From NCBI GenBank assembly GCA_024689085.1, contig JAILDT010000069.1, positions 1 through 43,241 of the forward strand: DNA of 43,241 bases, read 5' to 3'. Within the stretch, counting starts at the first letter, position 1, and each line of letters opens with the position of its first letter. The notes beneath the pieces were generated by a model that saw only the letters and a program-made list of their open reading frames with translations, had not been told where the DNA came from and searched no databases. Of the stretch, positions 41,676 to 43,241 are shown piece after piece. A program made the translations under genes and the position numbers. This DNA comes from Clostridia bacterium. Its GTDB lineage: Bacteria > Bacillota > Clostridia > Peptostreptococcales > Anaerovoracaceae.

Positions 41676-42860
41676 ATGAAAAAAACAGTAAGAGATGTTG
41701 AACTGAATGGTGTGAAAGTTCTGTGCAGATGCGACTTCAACGTTCCGATGAAGGATGGTGAAATTACCGATGACTTCAGAATCGTCTCCGCGCTGCCGAC
41801 AATCAAATACCTCATAGAGAACAAAGCCCGCGTCATTCTCATGTCACATATGGGAAAGCCAAAGGGCGAGCCGAAACCAGAGCTCTCTCTTGGGCCTGTT
41901 GCTAAGAGACTGGAAGAGCTGCTCGGCCAGGAAGTTAAATTCTCATCCTGCCCGACCGTCATCTGCGATCACATCAGAGAAGTTGCAGATGGACTTCAGC
42001 CGGGCGAAGTAATGCTTCTTGAGAATACCAGATACAGAAAAGAAGAAACCAAGAGCGAAGAACCGTTCACCGGAGAACTGGCTTCCCTGGGAGAACTGTT
42101 CGTAAACGATGCTTTTGGAACGGCTCACAGAGACCACAGCTCCACAGCCGGCATCGCAAGATACCTGCCGACGGTTTCTGGATTCCTGATCGAGAAGGAA
42201 GTCAAGTTCCTGGGAGACGCTTTGGAATCTCCTGAGAGACCTCTGGTTGCCATCATGGGCGGCGCAAAGGTCGGTGACAAGATTCCGGTCATCGAGAACC
42301 TGCTCAAGAAGGTTGATCAGATCCTGATCGGCGGCGGAATGTCATACACATTCTTCAAGGCTCTCGGATATGAAATCGGCAAGTCGATCCTTGATGAAGA
42401 AAGCATTGAGCTTTCCAAGGAACTGCTTGCAAAAGCAGAAAAAGCAGGTGTTGAAATCGTGCTTCCGGTCGACACAGTATGCACGGATGATTTTGCTGAG
42501 AACAATGTCATCGAAACTTATGACTCAGACAAGATCCCGGCGGATCTGATGGGCATGGATATCGGTCCTAAGACGATCGCCAAGTATGAGGAACTCATCG
42601 CGAAGGCGAAGACCGTTGTCTGGAACGGACCGATGGGCGTATTTGAGAATCCGAAGTTTGAAGCAGGTACGAAAGCGGTTGCTCTCGCACTGGCAGAGTC
42701 AGATGCAATGACGATCATCGGCGGCGGCGATTCAGCAGCAGCAGTGGAACAGTTCGGACTCAAGGATAAGATGACGCACGTTTCAACAGGCGGCGGCGCT
42801 TCCATGGAATTCCTGGAAGGACGCGTACTGCCGGGCATTGCTTGCATAGAGGAGAAGTAA
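41676..42860 (+). CDS. pgk: Phosphoglycerate kinase
   Basis: 394-residue glycolytic kinase making ATP from 1,3-bisphosphoglycerate. The two-domain pattern is clear: RCDFNVPMKDG near residue 19, SHMGKPKGEPKPELSLGPVAKRL near 55, LLENTRYRKEETK, the hinge KVGDKIPVIENLLKKVDQILIGGGMSYTF, and the C-terminal GGGDSAAAVEQF with STGGGASMEFLEG. It starts 28 bases after gap with AAAGGA before the ATG. tpiA begins one base after its stop. Confidence 0.97.
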   Translation: MKKTVRDVELNGVKVLCRCDFNVPMKDGEITDDFRIVSALPTIKYLIENKARVILMSHMGKPKGEPKPELSLGPVAKRLEELLGQEVKFSSCPTVICDHIREVADGLQPGEVMLLENTRYRKEETKSEEPFTGELASLGELFVNDAFGTAHRDHSSTAGIARYLPTVSGFLIEKEVKFLGDALESPERPLVAIMGGAKVGDKIPVIENLLKKVDQILIGGGMSYTFFKALGYEIGKSILDEESIELSKELLAKAEKAGVEIVLPVDTVCTDDFAENNVIETYDSDKIPADLMGMDIGPKTIAKYEELIAKAKTVVWNGPMGVFENPKFEAGTKAVALALAESDAMTIIGGGDSAAAVEQFGLKDKMTHVSTGGGASMEFLEGRVLPGIACIEEK

Positions 42861-42861
42861 C

Positions 42862-43241
42862 ATGAGGATACCGTTTATCGCAGGAAATTGGAAAATGTTT
42901 AAGACCAGAGCAGAGGCGGAAGCCTTTGCCCTGGAGTTCAAAGACCTCTATCAGGGAACGGACATCAGAGCTGCTATCTGCGCACCGTTCACCGATCTTG
43001 ATACCCTCGTGAAACTATTCGCAGGGACAGGCATCGGCGTCGGCGCACAGAATGTGCATTTTGAAGAAGAAGGTGCATTTACCGGAGAGGTGTCAGTGAG
43101 GATGCTGGAGGATATCGGCGTAGATTACTGCATCGTAGGACATTCAGAAAGAAGACAGTACTTTGCCGAAACCAATGAGACAGTCAATCTTAAGCTTAAG
43201 AAACTTCTTGCAAGTTCGATCAGACCGATCATGTGCTGCGG
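42862..43241 (+). CDS. tpiA: Triose-phosphate isomerase (5' part only)
   Basis: The first 126 codons of the enzyme that interconverts dihydroxyacetone phosphate and glyceraldehyde-3-phosphate; the window ends within the gene (about half of the usual 250 residues). The start MRIPFIAGNWKMFKTRAEA contains the catalytic lysine K11; the catalytic histidine H94 is in IVGHSERRQYF; QNVHFEEEGAFTGEVSVRML matches the family. The binding site GGAGAAG lies in the end of pgk and the ATG is one base after the pgk stop. The catalytic glutamate of loop 6 lies beyond the window. Confidence 0.95.
   Translation, partial: MRIPFIAGNWKMFKTRAEAEAFALEFKDLYQGTDIRAAICAPFTDLDTLVKLFAGTGIGVGAQNVHFEEEGAFTGEVSVRMLEDIGVDYCIVGHSERRQYFAETNETVNLKLKKLLASSIRPIMCC

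Overview
The window reads as a chromosomal segment of an anaerobic Gram-positive bacterium of the class Clostridia. The gene families, strong purine-rich ribosome binding sites, the rpoN/gap/pgk/tpi arrangement, the GlgC plus GlgD pair, desulfoferrodoxin, an iron-containing alcohol dehydrogenase and a clostripain-type protease all point there. Base composition is moderate (near 50 percent GC by eye). A family such as Anaerovoracaceae / Clostridiales Family XIII is possible but is only an inference. No rRNA, tRNA, insertion sequence, phage gene or CRISPR array was seen.

Layout. 1-2102: proline genes proA (cut by the window edge) and proB on the minus strand. 2117-2925: the only long gene-free stretch; a degenerate tandem repeat array framed by a minus-strand promoter and a minus-strand terminator, which looks like an undescribed non-coding RNA locus. 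3055-3420: a small zincin-like metallopeptidase. 3495-4526: ilvE. 4633-7970: a minus-strand run of DUF4160, DUF2442-HTH, DUF2804, a RibD-like reductase and an orphan hypB, apparently read from one strong promoter carrying a palindrome. 8126-11293: HD-domain protein, iron alcohol dehydrogenase and an NhaC-type antiporter. 11345-16838: an aldehyde dehydrogenase, a membrane-anchored C11 protease and a repeat-rich lipoprotein.

17019-30540 is a glycogen island. malQ converges on a minus-strand operon glgB-glgC-glgD-GH13-pgm, and glgA-glgP run the other way. Together they cover activation of glucose-1-phosphate (pgm, glgC/D), synthesis and branching (glgA, glgB), and breakdown (glgP, malQ, a cytosolic GH13 enzyme).

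30582-38565 holds two EamA exporters, bioY behind a BirA-like operator, an FTR-like iron-sulfur protein next to desulfoferrodoxin, a thioesterase, a PAP2 phosphatase, a hydroxyacid dehydrogenase, an Ham1/RdgB NTPase, a YihY-family membrane protein and a homoserine dehydrogenase without an ACT domain. 38592-43241 holds a SEC-C protein, rpoN, and the glycolytic genes gap, pgk and tpiA (cut by the window edge).

Several plus-strand genes have extended -10 promoters so close to the start codon that the messages should be leaderless. The repeat array and the DUF4160/DUF2442-HTH promoter are the most interesting non-routine features.
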